Shown here piece by piece: positions 6,706 through 14,969 of a DNA stretch of 20,129 nucleotides. The stretch lies in IMG/VR virus record IMGVR_UViG_3300046656_000289, positions 1 to 20,129 of that record; one strand, 5' to 3'. A model generated the notes under the pieces. It did not search any database. It was not told the DNA's origin and worked only from the letters and a program-made list of their open reading frames with translations. This DNA is from a virus. The translations under genes were made by a program, and so were the position numbers. Positions within the stretch are counted from its first letter, which is position 1; each line of letters starts with the position of its first letter.

Positions 6706-9127
6706 GGTATTCGAGCCTCGCTCTCACGGTGTACGTCCCGGTGAAACCGACCGCGTTCGTCTGGTACTGGATGTTCTGTGCTCCATTCACGTACACCTCG
6801 AACGCCCCGCGGTCCCGCCCGAGCGCGGCGACCGCAGCTCCCGTCTGGTTCGTCGCGCCAATATCGTCCGTGTAGTTCACCTGCATCTGGATCGTCCCCG
6901 CGGTGAACGCCGTCATCTCCAGCGTGTAGTGCAGCACGTAATACCCCGCAGCTGGGGCCGCATAGACCGTCGTCGCCCCAACCGCCGCCGTCTGCCCAAC
7001 CGCATTCACTGCCCCGCGCTGCGTGACGACCTTCGTCCGAACGGCATCTCCGTGGGTGAACATGAGATCCGTCCCGTCGTATTCCACGCACCCCGCCGCA
7101 GCCGCTGTGAGATTCGTCCCAGCCGCGAGCCGAATCGGAGCGAGTCCCGTCGTCCCCGCAGCGAAGTCCGCCATGTGCGCGGGATTCGCCGTCGAGCCGA
7201 ACCGAAACTCTCCGACGTGATGCGACATGATGTCGCCGATCGACAGCCCTCGAATCGTCCCGGTCGGATTCGTTGGCCGATTCGGAACGTGTAGCCCGCG
7301 CCAATCCGTAATACCTGTGTCGTTGAACGGGATACTGCTTCCATTCCCAATCAGATACCCATAGAACGCACACGCTCCGGTCGCCGTGCTGGAGCTAACA
7401 GCGCTCACATTCACGCCGATCATGTTTCCGGTCAGCGCATTCGGTCCAAGCAAGATCTCGATCCCTGACAGGCCGTTCGTCATCGAGTGCGCCGTCGTCG
7501 AAGCCGAGATCGAATACCGACTCCCGGCCATACGCCCAATCGATCCACCGGAGATCGTCGGTGCCGAGATTGAGAAGAACGAGCAGGTGAACTCTGTAAC
7601 AGTGCTCGTCCCACCAACGCCCAAGCTCAGGCTTGTAAACTGAATCCCCCGCAAGATGAGCGCGGTCGATCCGTTATACGTCCCCTGAATCGTATAGTCC
7701 GAGGCGGCCGACAAGCCGCCTGTCGTCTGCGAGTCAACGCTGTAGAAGAACCGTGCAGCTCCAGCAACCGCGCTGGTCGGCTTCGTTCGCAGATCAAATC
7801 CCTTCCCGGCAACAGGTGTGAAGTCCTGGTCATTCGGATCAAGCAACAGCTGCCCACCCGAGATGCCGAAGTCATATTTCCCGGCAGTCGGATGAACTGG
7901 AGGTGTAGTGGCATAGTTTCCGATCCATTGACCATTGGTGCGTCCATTCAAGTTCACATACTGCGTATGGTCATCTGCCGGATCAACGAGCCCTGTCAGG
8001 TTGCTATGTTGAATTCCTGTGATCGAGACGGTCGAGATCCAGGTTGGCCCATGGCAGACGAAGGTCAGGTTCGCAATCTCACTGAAGTCCGCGCTCGTCT
8101 CGATGGAGTTGATCGTCAGAACCGTCTTGATGAACCGTTCAACATACGACGCGCTCGTTCGTACATCTCGAACGCGCATCCCAACCTTCAAACCCGCGGT
8201 GCTCGTGATGTTGATGATCGTCGGACTGCCGATGGTCACATCTCCGACGATCGTGAACGCCGGATTCCACTGCAGCAAATCGTTCTGCGTCGGCCCCGGA
8301 TACGTTCCATGCGCCCCACCCGGCGTCGTGTAGAGCTCCTTCTGTGTATCTCCGCCATACACAACCCCGCCGATCTCGAACGGCGTCGTTGTCGGCGCAC
8401 TTCCGGTTAGCGTGCTCCGGATGATGCCCAGCGTATGGCTGAAGTCTCGCGAAGATGACGCCGGAACCAGGCCGCTCAGCACATCCAACCCCGGAATCTG
8501 CACGACCGGCCTCGTCGCCGTCTGCGCATGAGTCGTCGCGTTCCGGTTCCCGAGCATGTTCTCGGTCGTCCACTGCATCATCCGAGTGCCCGTAATATCC
8601 AACCAGCCCTCACCGCCGCTCGTCCCCGCAACCCATCGGCACTGGTTGAGTGTCTTGAACTGAACCGACTGGTAATCGCTCGCGTCAACGAAGTAGTGAA
8701 CGCCAGCAGTTTCTCCTTCAACCTCATTGAACGCGGGGAAGACCCACTCTCGGACGGTTCGAAGCGGCAGATTTGCACCGCTCCCCTCGATCCAGAAGTT
8801 CACGCTCGTCAACCCGTCAGGGCTCAGCGTGCTCATAAGCCCGAAGCCGCTCTGATTCGTATCCGGAACATTCGTTCCACCCGAAGGCATCGCCTTCGCC
8901 TGGAACCTGACCCGCTTAAAGCTGATCTGGCCCGCATCCCTTCCAGGCAGATACAGGTAATCCCCCAGGTTCGCCCCCACACTCCCGCTCGGCGTCCCCT
9001 GGGGCAGGGTGACGGTCCGCGCATTCTGCGTGCTCATCATCCGCGCCCACTGGTCGAGCTTTCTGAGTTCGCCGCGCAGATTCGCATCGACGAAGGGCGG
9101 AACCCGCATGGACTGGTAGTGGCGCAT
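6698..9127 (-). CDS. Tail fibre / appendage-like protein
   Basis: An 809-residue, Gly/Ser/Thr-rich, beta-strand-rich protein likely to be exposed on the virion and to take part in host recognition. After a polar N-terminal region (MRHYQSMRVPPFVDANLRGE) come beta-rich blocks. Around residue 380-395 is the motif DPADDHTQYVNLNG, matching the D-D-H-x-Q-Y-x-x-L stretches of many phage fibre and appendage proteins. Near residue 670-690 is an A-G-C-V-E-Y-D-G-T-D-L-M-F-T segment, another recurrent phage structural motif. The last ~105 residues look like a jelly-roll knob ending ARLEYLG. The ATG at 9127 has GGAG six bases upstream and starts two bases after the nozzle gene stops; the longer frame only shadows that gene. 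Fibre is well supported by composition, motifs and location; the receptor is unknown. Confidence 0.72.
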   Translation of the reverse strand: MRHYQSMRVPPFVDANLRGELRKLDQWARMMSTQNARTVTLPQGTPSGSVGANLGDYLYLPGRDAGQISFKRVRFQAKAMPSGGTNVPDTNQSGFGLMSTLSPDGLTSVNFWIEGSGANLPLRTVREWVFPAFNEVEGETAGVHYFVDASDYQSVQFKTLNQCRWVAGTSGGEGWLDITGTRMMQWTTENMLGNRNATTHAQTATRPVVQIPGLDVLSGLVPASSSRDFSHTLGIIRSTLTGSAPTTTPFEIGGVVYGGDTQKELYTTPGGAHGTYPGPTQNDLLQWNPAFTIVGDVTIGSPTIINITSTAGLKVGMRVRDVRTSASYVERFIKTVLTINSIETSADFSEIANLTFVCHGPTWISTVSITGIQHSNLTGLVDPADDHTQYVNLNGRTNGQWIGNYATTPPVHPTAGKYDFGISGGQLLLDPNDQDFTPVAGKGFDLRTKPTSAVAGAARFFYSVDSQTTGGLSAASDYTIQGTYNGSTALILRGIQFTSLSLGVGGTSTVTEFTCSFFSISAPTISGGSIGRMAGSRYSISASTTAHSMTNGLSGIEILLGPNALTGNMIGVNVSAVSSSTATGACAFYGYLIGNGSSIPFNDTGITDWRGLHVPNRPTNPTGTIRGLSIGDIMSHHVGEFRFGSTANPAHMADFAAGTTGLAPIRLAAGTNLTAAAAGCVEYDGTDLMFTHGDAVRTKVVTQRGAVNAVGQTAAVGATTVYAAPAAGYYVLHYTLEMTAFTAGTIQMQVNYTDDIGATNQTGAAVAALGRDRGAFEVYVNGAQNIQYQTNAVGFTGTYTVRARLEYLG

Positions 9128-9129
9128 CG

Positions 9130-11667
9130 CTACTCCGGAGCTCCGTGCGAGACCACAGTCGCGAGAATGGCCGAGATCCTCATCCCAGCCCCACCATCCG
9201 CACCAGGCTCCGTGAGCTGCAGCTGCCAGCTGTCGCAGAAGAAATGAAAGTCCAAGCTCGCGCACCCCGCCTGCGCCGTCGTGAACGTCACGGGCGTCTC
9301 GCCCGTGGTCTGCGCATTGTCTGCCTCACGCAGCCTCGGCTGCACGGTGACCGTGCTTGTCGCATCCTGGTCGTGTCGGATGAGCAACCCCTCAACCGTC
9401 CCCGTCTCGTCCATGCCCCAGGGATACATCTCCCTCGTCCGGAGGTCGACAGCGAGCGTCCCGCCTTGGTTCTGGGTGTAGCCGCGGTCCTCGACATACA
9501 CCACCCCGCCCGTCGAGCCCGTGAGCAGAACCGGAGAGTCATTCACTCTCCCGAGCGTCGCGCTGAGCGCAGCCACGGTGAGCGGCCCCGTCACCTTCAA
9601 CTTCCCGCTCGGCTTCCTCTGACTCGGGTGGTAGTGCAGCACCAGCGCCTTCGTATTCGTCGTTCCGCCGGTCGGCGTGTAGTAGAGCACCAGCCAGTAG
9701 TTCTGTGGATAGTCCACCAGGATGCAATTCTTCAGATAGTCCGTCGTATCCGCCGCGGTCGGCAGATCCACCGTGTTCTGCCAATCCAGGTCATCCACCA
9801 GCGTATCCACCTGGAACCCATCCGTCGCATGAATCCCGGAATAGGAGACGAACGCCATGAGAAGCGGCCCCCCAGGCGCAGTGAACGTTGCCGCAGCCTG
9901 AACGCCCACAACGCCCTGCCCTTCGCTGATCGTCTCGTAGCAGCGTCCACGGTCGAATTCGCTGTCCGTTTCCCGCGGTAGATAGTTCACCCGAAAGAGC
10001 TGGGTCTTCTGCCCCACGAGCAACTTGTCCCCGAGACGTTTGACGAGCGTCACCTCGTCCGTCTGCTTCGTCTCGAAGTTGATGAAGTAGAGCAGCGGAA
10101 AGTAATCCGGCTGCGTCGGCAAGCTATAGGTAATCCGACTCGCATCCGCCACATCGTTCGTCACGAATTGGTCTTCGAAGATCTCGCCCGTCGTCGCAAC
10201 CGGCGGCAATCCGTGGCTGCTCTGAACGGTGGTGATGCCCGCCACGCTGATGACCGAAACCGGGAATTGCCTCCCCTTCGTGATCTGCAGCGCATTCGCC
10301 GCACTCGACGCGCTGTGAACCGTAACCTTCACATAGTCGAGTTCGATATTCGGACCACTGCTCCCTGCGTATCGAACGATCACGCCGAAGTTCGCATCCG
10401 TGAATTCTGTTCCCAGGTTCCAGGCCCGGCCCCACGGATTGTTCGGTCCGCCGAACGTCAGAATGCGCCAGCTGGCAAAGCTCTGCGCCCGGTCATAGAA
10501 GCTCGACCCGCTTACATCACACGTAATCGTCTGCTCGTTCGTCAGGCTCACCCCGCCATCCCAGCTCAACCGAATCCCGAGCTTGAATTGGGTGATGGGC
10601 GCATCACGCCCACGAACCTTCGCCAGCACTGTGATCCCATTGAACGTGCCGGTCAGCCCAGCAAACCCAAACGTCCGCCACCTGGTCGAAACATTCTGCG
10701 CCGCAGTCGTCGCCCCACTATTGTTATTCGCCCCGGTAAAGTCCGCGCCCGTCGACCCCTCTGCCCGCGTCGGATTCGTCCACCCGCCGAACGCCTGGAT
10801 CGAATCCGCTGTCGGCACCCGATCGTTCGTCCCGGTCGCAAGCGTATTTCCGATCGTCACGATCGACGATCCAATATCGATCGAACTGCCCACACTGTAG
10901 AAATCGCTCCGGATCGGAGCCTGCGGGCTCGAATACGGCCCCGCCATGTAGATCCGCCAGTGCGTCGCCGTCGGATTGAGCGAGCTCAGCGACCCATTCA
11001 CGTAGGGCCGGGTCACCGTCACGCTCGTCGTCGTGATATTCGCCGACGTATACTGAAAAACCGCACCCAGCAGATCGCCATCCGTGGCGAAATTCCCACT
11101 CTCGATCTCATCCGCCGAATCGGGATTCACCAGCTCTACCGTGAGGAAGTAGTAGTATCCAACGCCCGTCGCGTTATTCCAGCTGCCGGAGATTGAGCCA
11201 ACGACCGGCGCATTCACAACCGGCTGCAGCCCCTGAAGCCGAGTCGTCCCGTCGCTCTTCACGACGTAGTTCTGCGGCCCAACCCCATTCAGCAGGTAGT
11301 GCTTGTCGTTATACTGGACAGCTTCGAGCGTATTGCCACTTCCAACCCCCGTCGCCAGCGCTGCGAACGGCCCGCCCGTCTCGCCAGTCATCGTCGTGCT
11401 CTGATAGTCGCTTCCGACATGCGCAACCAGCAGCGGCGTGGCCGTATCGAAATTCAGAAACCGCAGCCCCTTCACAATCGGAGCCCCGGTGATGGGCGTC
11501 GCATTGAACACCGTCCGACCCTTCGTCTTCCGAATACACGGATCGTTCGGCATGTAGACGCAGTTGTCGGCGCGCGCTAGCTCCCCGGGTTGCAACAGGG
11601 CCTGGTCCCTTGCGGTCACCAGGCCCTGATCGAGGGGCTCGACATGCGTTGTGGGCTCCCCAGCCAT
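9130..11667 (-). CDS. Tail nozzle / tail tubular protein B-like
   Basis: An 845-residue beta-rich protein in the place of T7 gp12, which forms the tip of the short tail. The N-terminus carries LLQPGELARADNCVY followed by a basic Lys-Gly-Arg turn, the pattern of podoviral stabilisation/nozzle proteins that open with a Gly-rich loop and a repeated-blade core. Residues about 165-290 contain a fibronectin-III-like section. Residues about 327-452 look like an inserted jelly-roll domain (see findings). The remainder resembles a beta-propeller, with repeated V-x-Y-V-E-D and L-V-L-H-Y type strands. The ATG at 11667 overlaps the previous stop as TAATG; a GTG three codons earlier is less attractive. 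Length is close to T7 gp12 (794 residues). Confidence 0.72.
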   Translation of the reverse strand: MAGEPTTHVEPLDQGLVTARDQALLQPGELARADNCVYMPNDPCIRKTKGRTVFNATPITGAPIVKGLRFLNFDTATPLLVAHVGSDYQSTTMTGETGGPFAALATGVGSGNTLEAVQYNDKHYLLNGVGPQNYVVKSDGTTRLQGLQPVVNAPVVGSISGSWNNATGVGYYYFLTVELVNPDSADEIESGNFATDGDLLGAVFQYTSANITTTSVTVTRPYVNGSLSSLNPTATHWRIYMAGPYSSPQAPIRSDFYSVGSSIDIGSSIVTIGNTLATGTNDRVPTADSIQAFGGWTNPTRAEGSTGADFTGANNNSGATTAAQNVSTRWRTFGFAGLTGTFNGITVLAKVRGRDAPITQFKLGIRLSWDGGVSLTNEQTITCDVSGSSFYDRAQSFASWRILTFGGPNNPWGRAWNLGTEFTDANFGVIVRYAGSSGPNIELDYVKVTVHSASSAANALQITKGRQFPVSVISVAGITTVQSSHGLPPVATTGEIFEDQFVTNDVADASRITYSLPTQPDYFPLLYFINFETKQTDEVTLVKRLGDKLLVGQKTQLFRVNYLPRETDSEFDRGRCYETISEGQGVVGVQAAATFTAPGGPLLMAFVSYSGIHATDGFQVDTLVDDLDWQNTVDLPTAADTTDYLKNCILVDYPQNYWLVLYYTPTGGTTNTKALVLHYHPSQRKPSGKLKVTGPLTVAALSATLGRVNDSPVLLTGSTGGVVYVEDRGYTQNQGGTLAVDLRTREMYPWGMDETGTVEGLLIRHDQDATSTVTVQPRLREADNAQTTGETPVTFTTAQAGCASLDFHFFCDSWQLQLTEPGADGGAGMRISAILATVVSHGAPE

Positions 11668-12596
11668 TACGGCCACCCCGCAATCTCATCCGTTATGATC
11701 TGGTGCTGCATCGCATGATCGACCTGGGCGACGAATCCGATGTCCCGATCATCCGTCTCGCCCTCGTCATCCGCGGCGCACCTCTGGAACATCTGTTCCG
11801 CCTTCTGATCTGTCATGGCGAGCCGTGCCGTCTCGGCATCATGATTCTTCAAATAGTGCCACCGTGCCGTCTCCAGCAGCGCATAGATATACCTGTCCGG
11901 AACATCCAGCAACGTGCTGTCTCCGACGGGCTCTGCGATCGGCCTGTAGTAGCGAACCCTCAGCGTCTCCGCAAGACTCGGAATGGGAAACAGCCGGATC
12001 TTCCCGTTCTGCCTCGCCTGCGTGAAGCTCGACCGGTTGAACAGGTTGTAAAACGCCGGAAGGCTCGGCGGACTCTGGCTCTGGAACATCTTGTCGATCA
12101 CCTTCTGATCCTTCCAGTCCAGGCTCCGCTCGCTTCCACTGATGATCCGCGCGATGTACGGCCGCTTGAACGGCGTCGGAAGGTTGTACGTATCCGTCCC
12201 AACGATCGTCGGAATGTCCGCCGTCGCGAACGTCAACGTCTCGCTGGCGAAGTTACCCCCGCCACCGGTCACCGTGATCGATGCCGTCGAGACGATCGTG
12301 GCTACCGTGTACGTGCCCGCAGGTGCGCCGTCGGTCACCGTGAAGGTCTGGCCCACGTTGATCCCAGCAAATCCGTCCGTCGTGGTCGTGGTCACCGCAC
12401 CCGCCGTGTTCGCACACCCAGCCACGGTGAAGCTGTCCGCTGTATCCATCAGGAGGAAGTGCCAGTCCCTCCGCAGATTCCATTCCTGCACCGCCGCAAG
12501 CAAGGCGTCCGACGCCGCATTCAGCTGCGTCGTGTTGCCCTCTGCGCCCAACGCTCGGGCGATGTACTGCGTCGCTGCGAGCCGTGTCTTCGACAC
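11667..12596 (-). CDS. Tail tubular protein A-like head-tail adaptor
   Basis: A 309-residue protein in the position of T7 gp11, the ring joining portal and nozzle. Residues 1-50 are helical and end with the characteristic AVQEWNLRRDWHFLL. The second half shows a typical adaptor core: T-Y-N-L-P near 136-140, a P-x-F-Y-N-L region, then a strand with K-I-R-L-F-P-I-P and L-R-V-R-Y-Y-R-P, and a final helical part with P-D-R-Y-I-Y-A-L-L-E-T-A-R. T7 gp11 is about 196 residues; much of the extra length is a Thr/Gly/Val-rich insert at about 62-126. The start is GTG at 12596, directly after the stop of the glycosyltransferase gene, with GGAGGT four bases upstream. The next gene begins on the stop codon, as expected for co-assembled proteins. 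Confidence 0.75.
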   Translation of the reverse strand: MSKTRLAATQYIARALGAEGNTTQLNAASDALLAAVQEWNLRRDWHFLLMDTADSFTVAGCANTAGAVTTTTTDGFAGINVGQTFTVTDGAPAGTYTVATIVSTASITVTGGGGNFASETLTFATADIPTIVGTDTYNLPTPFKRPYIARIISGSERSLDWKDQKVIDKMFQSQSPPSLPAFYNLFNRSSFTQARQNGKIRLFPIPSLAETLRVRYYRPIAEPVGDSTLLDVPDRYIYALLETARWHYLKNHDAETARLAMTDQKAEQMFQRCAADDEGETDDRDIGFVAQVDHAMQHQIITDEIAGWP

Positions 12597-13835
12597 CTAG
12601 ACCTCCAGCAGGCTCTCGCGTTCCTTGCGAGCGCGAAGCTCCTGGTAGAATTCATGGAGCCCAACAGCTGTCTTCGTATAGAGCCTGTTTTCCAACACCC
12701 ACTTCTTGGCGTTCTCCCCGAGACGTTGACGCAGCTCCGCGCTTTCGATCAGCGCGCCGAGCTTCTGAACGAACTCATCCGGATGGTCATAGAGCAGGCC
12801 GGTCTCGCCGTCCACCATCTCCTCGGAATACGGCCTCTCGTTCGCAGCCAGCGTCGCTTCCGGTCGGGAGAGAATGCTGCCCTCGTACCACTTGATGCAG
12901 CTCTTGCCGCGGTTGAAGATGTTGTTCACGAGCGGGCACAGATTGATGTCCGCATCAATCAGCGTCCGATACGCCTTGTAGCCGTCGTAGCCGACCCAGT
13001 TCACGAACTCGATCTGCCCATCAGGGATGTTGTCGTGAATCCACCTGAAGTTCGTTCCCCAGATCACGAAGACGGCCTGCGGATACCGGACGCAGACCTC
13101 CCTGACGGCATCGCGTAGCGGGAACCAGTCCGGCATGTGGCTTCCACCACCTTGCCAGAGAATCCGCACCTTGCCGTCCGTTCGAGGTGCGAGCTGCGCC
13201 TTCGGATAGTCGCCCGGAATGACGCTGTTCGGATACTGGTAGAGGTTCTTCACGCCGAGCTCGTCCCTGTAGTATTCCATGAGGTGCGTCGAAGGCACGG
13301 TCACGCCGTCACACAGCCTCGCGTTCATGTGCGCGTTCTGCACCGTCGCGTGGTTCATGGCGATGTTGAACTCGAAGCCATCGCTCTTCGTCTTCTTGTC
13401 TTCCCAGATCGGAAACGTCTCGTCGCCGATACGACCCATCAGGTCGTCGCCCGGGTTCAGCTTCTCGCCGTCCCAGTTCCTGGTCCCCAGACGGACGAAG
13501 GCGTGGTTGAACGGATGGACGAAGTCGAGGTTGTCATCCATGTCGAACACGAGGCTCGGCGGATGGATGACCGTCGTCCCATCGTCCGCGAACCCGGACT
13601 TCATCGCCTTCAGCTGCTTGATGGACGCCGTGACCGCATCGCCTGTCGAGGCGTAGAAGAGAACGATGTCGCTCGTCGCTGCGGCGATCGCCCGCTCCTT
13701 CTCCGTCAGTCCGCGGCCCGTGTCCACGTAATACTGGCCCAGCCCCGCGTCCTGGATTCCACGAAGCGGCACATGCACCCGGTAGTAGAAGCAGCCGCTC
13801 GGTTCGAGCGGAATGGCACTATAAACGCCGATCAT
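12597..13835 (-). CDS. GT4-like glycosyltransferase
   Basis: A 412-residue predicted sugar transferase of the GT-B fold. The N-terminus MIGVYSAIPLEPSGCFYYRV matches the first strand and the G-C-x-x-Y-R loop of GT4 enzymes. V-F-D-M-D-D-N-L-D at about residues 95-105 recalls the D-D-N acceptor-domain segment, and V-R-I-L-W-Q-G-G-G-S near 235 starts the nucleotide-sugar-binding domain. Around 315-365 lies K-S-C-I-K-W-Y-E, then P-Y-S-E-E-M-V-D-G-E-T-G-L-L-Y-D, the usual donor-site region, and the C-terminal helices (LRQRLGENAKKWVLENR) are typical. The ATG at 13835 overlaps the upstream stop as ATGA with GAGAGG five bases away. It sits among virion genes, so a virion protein, the host surface or an incoming competitor's receptor could be its target. 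Donor and acceptor are unknown. Confidence 0.83.
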   Translation of the reverse strand: MIGVYSAIPLEPSGCFYYRVHVPLRGIQDAGLGQYYVDTGRGLTEKERAIAAATSDIVLFYASTGDAVTASIKQLKAMKSGFADDGTTVIHPPSLVFDMDDNLDFVHPFNHAFVRLGTRNWDGEKLNPGDDLMGRIGDETFPIWEDKKTKSDGFEFNIAMNHATVQNAHMNARLCDGVTVPSTHLMEYYRDELGVKNLYQYPNSVIPGDYPKAQLAPRTDGKVRILWQGGGSHMPDWFPLRDAVREVCVRYPQAVFVIWGTNFRWIHDNIPDGQIEFVNWVGYDGYKAYRTLIDADINLCPLVNNIFNRGKSCIKWYEGSILSRPEATLAANERPYSEEMVDGETGLLYDHPDEFVQKLGALIESAELRQRLGENAKKWVLENRLYTKTAVGLHEFYQELRARKERESLLEV

Positions 13836-14167
13836 GGAATCCTCTCCGTGGTTCCGTATTGGGGATTGCGCCTCAGCCAGGCGAGGAATTTCTCCTGGTT
13901 CGTGCCGAACTCGGGATCGATCTCTAGCATCGCGCTGAACACAGAGAGCGGAACCGTGGCGAAGTGCTGCATGGAGCCGTCGTCGGTGAAGCCGCTCTTC
14001 TTCGTAAAGCGGCCCACGTGGCCCACGGTCGAGACCAGCTCGCGCTTCTCCTCGATGCCTTCGAAGAACGATGTCATCCGTTGTGGAAGCCGCTTCCCCA
14101 GCTCCTCAGCCGACGTGATGCTGTCGACGAGCTTCCTGTCCGCGAGATCCAGCACATGCTTAGCCAT
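13832..14167 (-). CDS. Unknown 111-residue protein coupled to the glycosyltransferase gene
   Basis: The product is helical at the N-terminus (MAKHVLDLADRKLVDSITSA) and ends in a compact segment, FATVPLSVFSAMLEIDPEF then KFLAWLRRNPQY, which I recall from small phage structural-region genes but cannot name. It has no signal peptide or membrane segment. The ATG at 14167 overlaps the preceding stop as TGATG and its own stop overlaps the glycosyltransferase ATG as ATGA, so the three genes should be translated together. A partner or substrate role for the glycosyltransferase is possible but unsupported by residues. Confidence 0.62.
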   Translation of the reverse strand: MAKHVLDLADRKLVDSITSAEELGKRLPQRMTSFFEGIEEKRELVSTVGHVGRFTKKSGFTDDGSMQHFATVPLSVFSAMLEIDPEFGTNQEKFLAWLRRNPQYGTTERIP

Positions 14168-14460
14168 CAGTAGCTCTTTTTCTTCCCAGAGATGAGATCC
14201 TCGAAGCTCTCGGTCGAGCCCGCGGAGTCCATGACCGCCTTGTTGTTCCGCTTCGCGAGCCGATCCGCCGCGGCCTGCTTCGCCCCAGTTTCCGTCGCCG
14301 TATGGGTTCCGCTTCCGGGCTTGCCCTTCAGCTTGGCCTTCTCGATCATCGAGCCGATCAGATTCCCCGGCCCCGTGGTGATGAGGTCATGCACCTTATT
14401 CATACTCGCGACCGCGGCCTTCGTCCGCGTCTCGCGGTCCCTCGGATTCGCTCGTGCCAT
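14167..14460 (-). CDS. Small basic protein with T-x-T-A-x-E-T-G-A motif, copy 1
   Basis: A 97-residue Lys/Arg/Ala-rich protein, probably largely disordered or helical (MARANPRDRETRTKAAVASM). Near residue 50-60 it has G-S-G-T-H-T-A-T-E-T-G-A, and the adjoining gene at 14460-14780 carries A-S-G-T-L-T-A-S-E-T-G-A at a comparable place, followed in both by an Ala-rich helix. The two are likely paralogues or share a short functional motif. It ends in a Lys-rich tail (SGKKKSY). The ATG at 14460 overlaps the previous stop as TGATG. The family is unknown; abundant basic residues suggest contact with nucleic acid or an acidic protein surface, which is inference. Confidence 0.6.
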   Translation of the reverse strand: MARANPRDRETRTKAAVASMNKVHDLITTGPGNLIGSMIEKAKLKGKPGSGTHTATETGAKQAAADRLAKRNNKAVMDSAGSTESFEDLISGKKKSY

Positions 14461-14780
14461 CAGGCAATCTCCCTCTTGGCCTTCTTGGCCCGTTCGCCTT
14501 CGAGACGTTTCCCTGTCTTGATGAGCCCCTTCAGGCGATCAATTTCACCCTGATTCGCCATCCCGCGAGCCCCTGTCTCGCTTGCTGTCAGTGTCCCGCT
14601 CGCCTTCGAACCCTTCTTCAGGTAGCTCTGGTAAGCGGCGTCGTTCTTCCTCGGAGCCTGGTACGCCTTGACGATCGCCTCGCCCATGCTCGTCGGCTGC
14701 TCCTCCGGCTGGTTCGGAACGGCATTCCGCGCCGTCATCCGCCGGTACGGCTCCGCCCTTCGTCGGTTCGGAACGTCCAT
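14460..14780 (-). CDS. Small basic protein with T-x-T-A-x-E-T-G-A motif, copy 2
   Basis: A 106-residue basic protein (MDVPNRRRAEPYRRMTARNA at the start) sharing the motif A-S-G-T-L-T-A-S-E-T-G-A, at about residues 61-72, with its downstream neighbour. The C-terminus is strongly basic (KKAKREIA). The ATG at 14780 is preferred over the in-frame GTG one codon earlier because GAGGA lies five bases upstream of the ATG, in the end of the DUF6496-like gene. Like copy 1 it has no signal peptide, membrane span or known enzyme motif. Side-by-side placement with TGATG overlap points to tandem duplication followed by divergence. Confidence 0.6.
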   Translation of the reverse strand: MDVPNRRRAEPYRRMTARNAVPNQPEEQPTSMGEAIVKAYQAPRKNDAAYQSYLKKGSKASGTLTASETGARGMANQGEIDRLKGLIKTGKRLEGERAKKAKREIA

Positions 14781-14782
14781 CA

Positions 14783-14962
14783 CTATCCTCGTTTCGTCCG
14801 CGTGGGCCGAGAACGCGGGGGAACCTTCTCCCCCGCTTCCCGTGCCTCGGACAGACCGATCGCGATTGCCTGCTTCCGGTTTTGCACCACAGGACCGTGT
14901 TTCGACCCGCTATGCAGCTTCCCCGCCTTGAATTCGTGCATCGTCTTCTTCATCCCAGGCAT
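14783..14962 (-). CDS. DUF6496-like small basic protein (59 residues)
   Basis: A short frame from ATG at 14962 to TAG at 14785-14783. The product reads MPGMKKTMHEFKAGKLHSGS, then a Lys-His-Gly linker, then N-R-K-Q-A-I-A-I-G-L-S-E-A-R, and a basic Pro/Arg tail. The K-x-M-x-E-F-K-x-G-x-L-x-S-G-S start followed by N-R-K-Q-A-x-A-I-x-L-S-E-A is the pattern of DUF6496-type small proteins found in many bacteria and phages, whose role is unknown to me. Initiation is probably from AGGTG upstream in the seven-base gap after the preceding gene. Copies of this family usually occur as free-standing small proteins, as here. Confidence 0.75.
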   Translation of the reverse strand: MPGMKKTMHEFKAGKLHSGSKHGPVVQNRKQAIAIGLSEAREAGEKVPPRSRPTRTKRG

Positions 14963-14969
14963 CGTTCAC

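Noticed and set aside
12840-12900. E-x7-E catalytic motif of GT4 enzymes in the glycosyltransferase (E-G-S-I-L-S-R-P-E)
   Set aside because: The spacing fits, but by position the second Glu does not align well with the usual catalytic motif, so it was not used as evidence.
11610-13118. A 502-residue + strand frame opposite the adaptor and glycosyltransferase
   Set aside because: Arg-rich low-complexity translation crossing several real - strand genes and their junctions; no start signal or motif.
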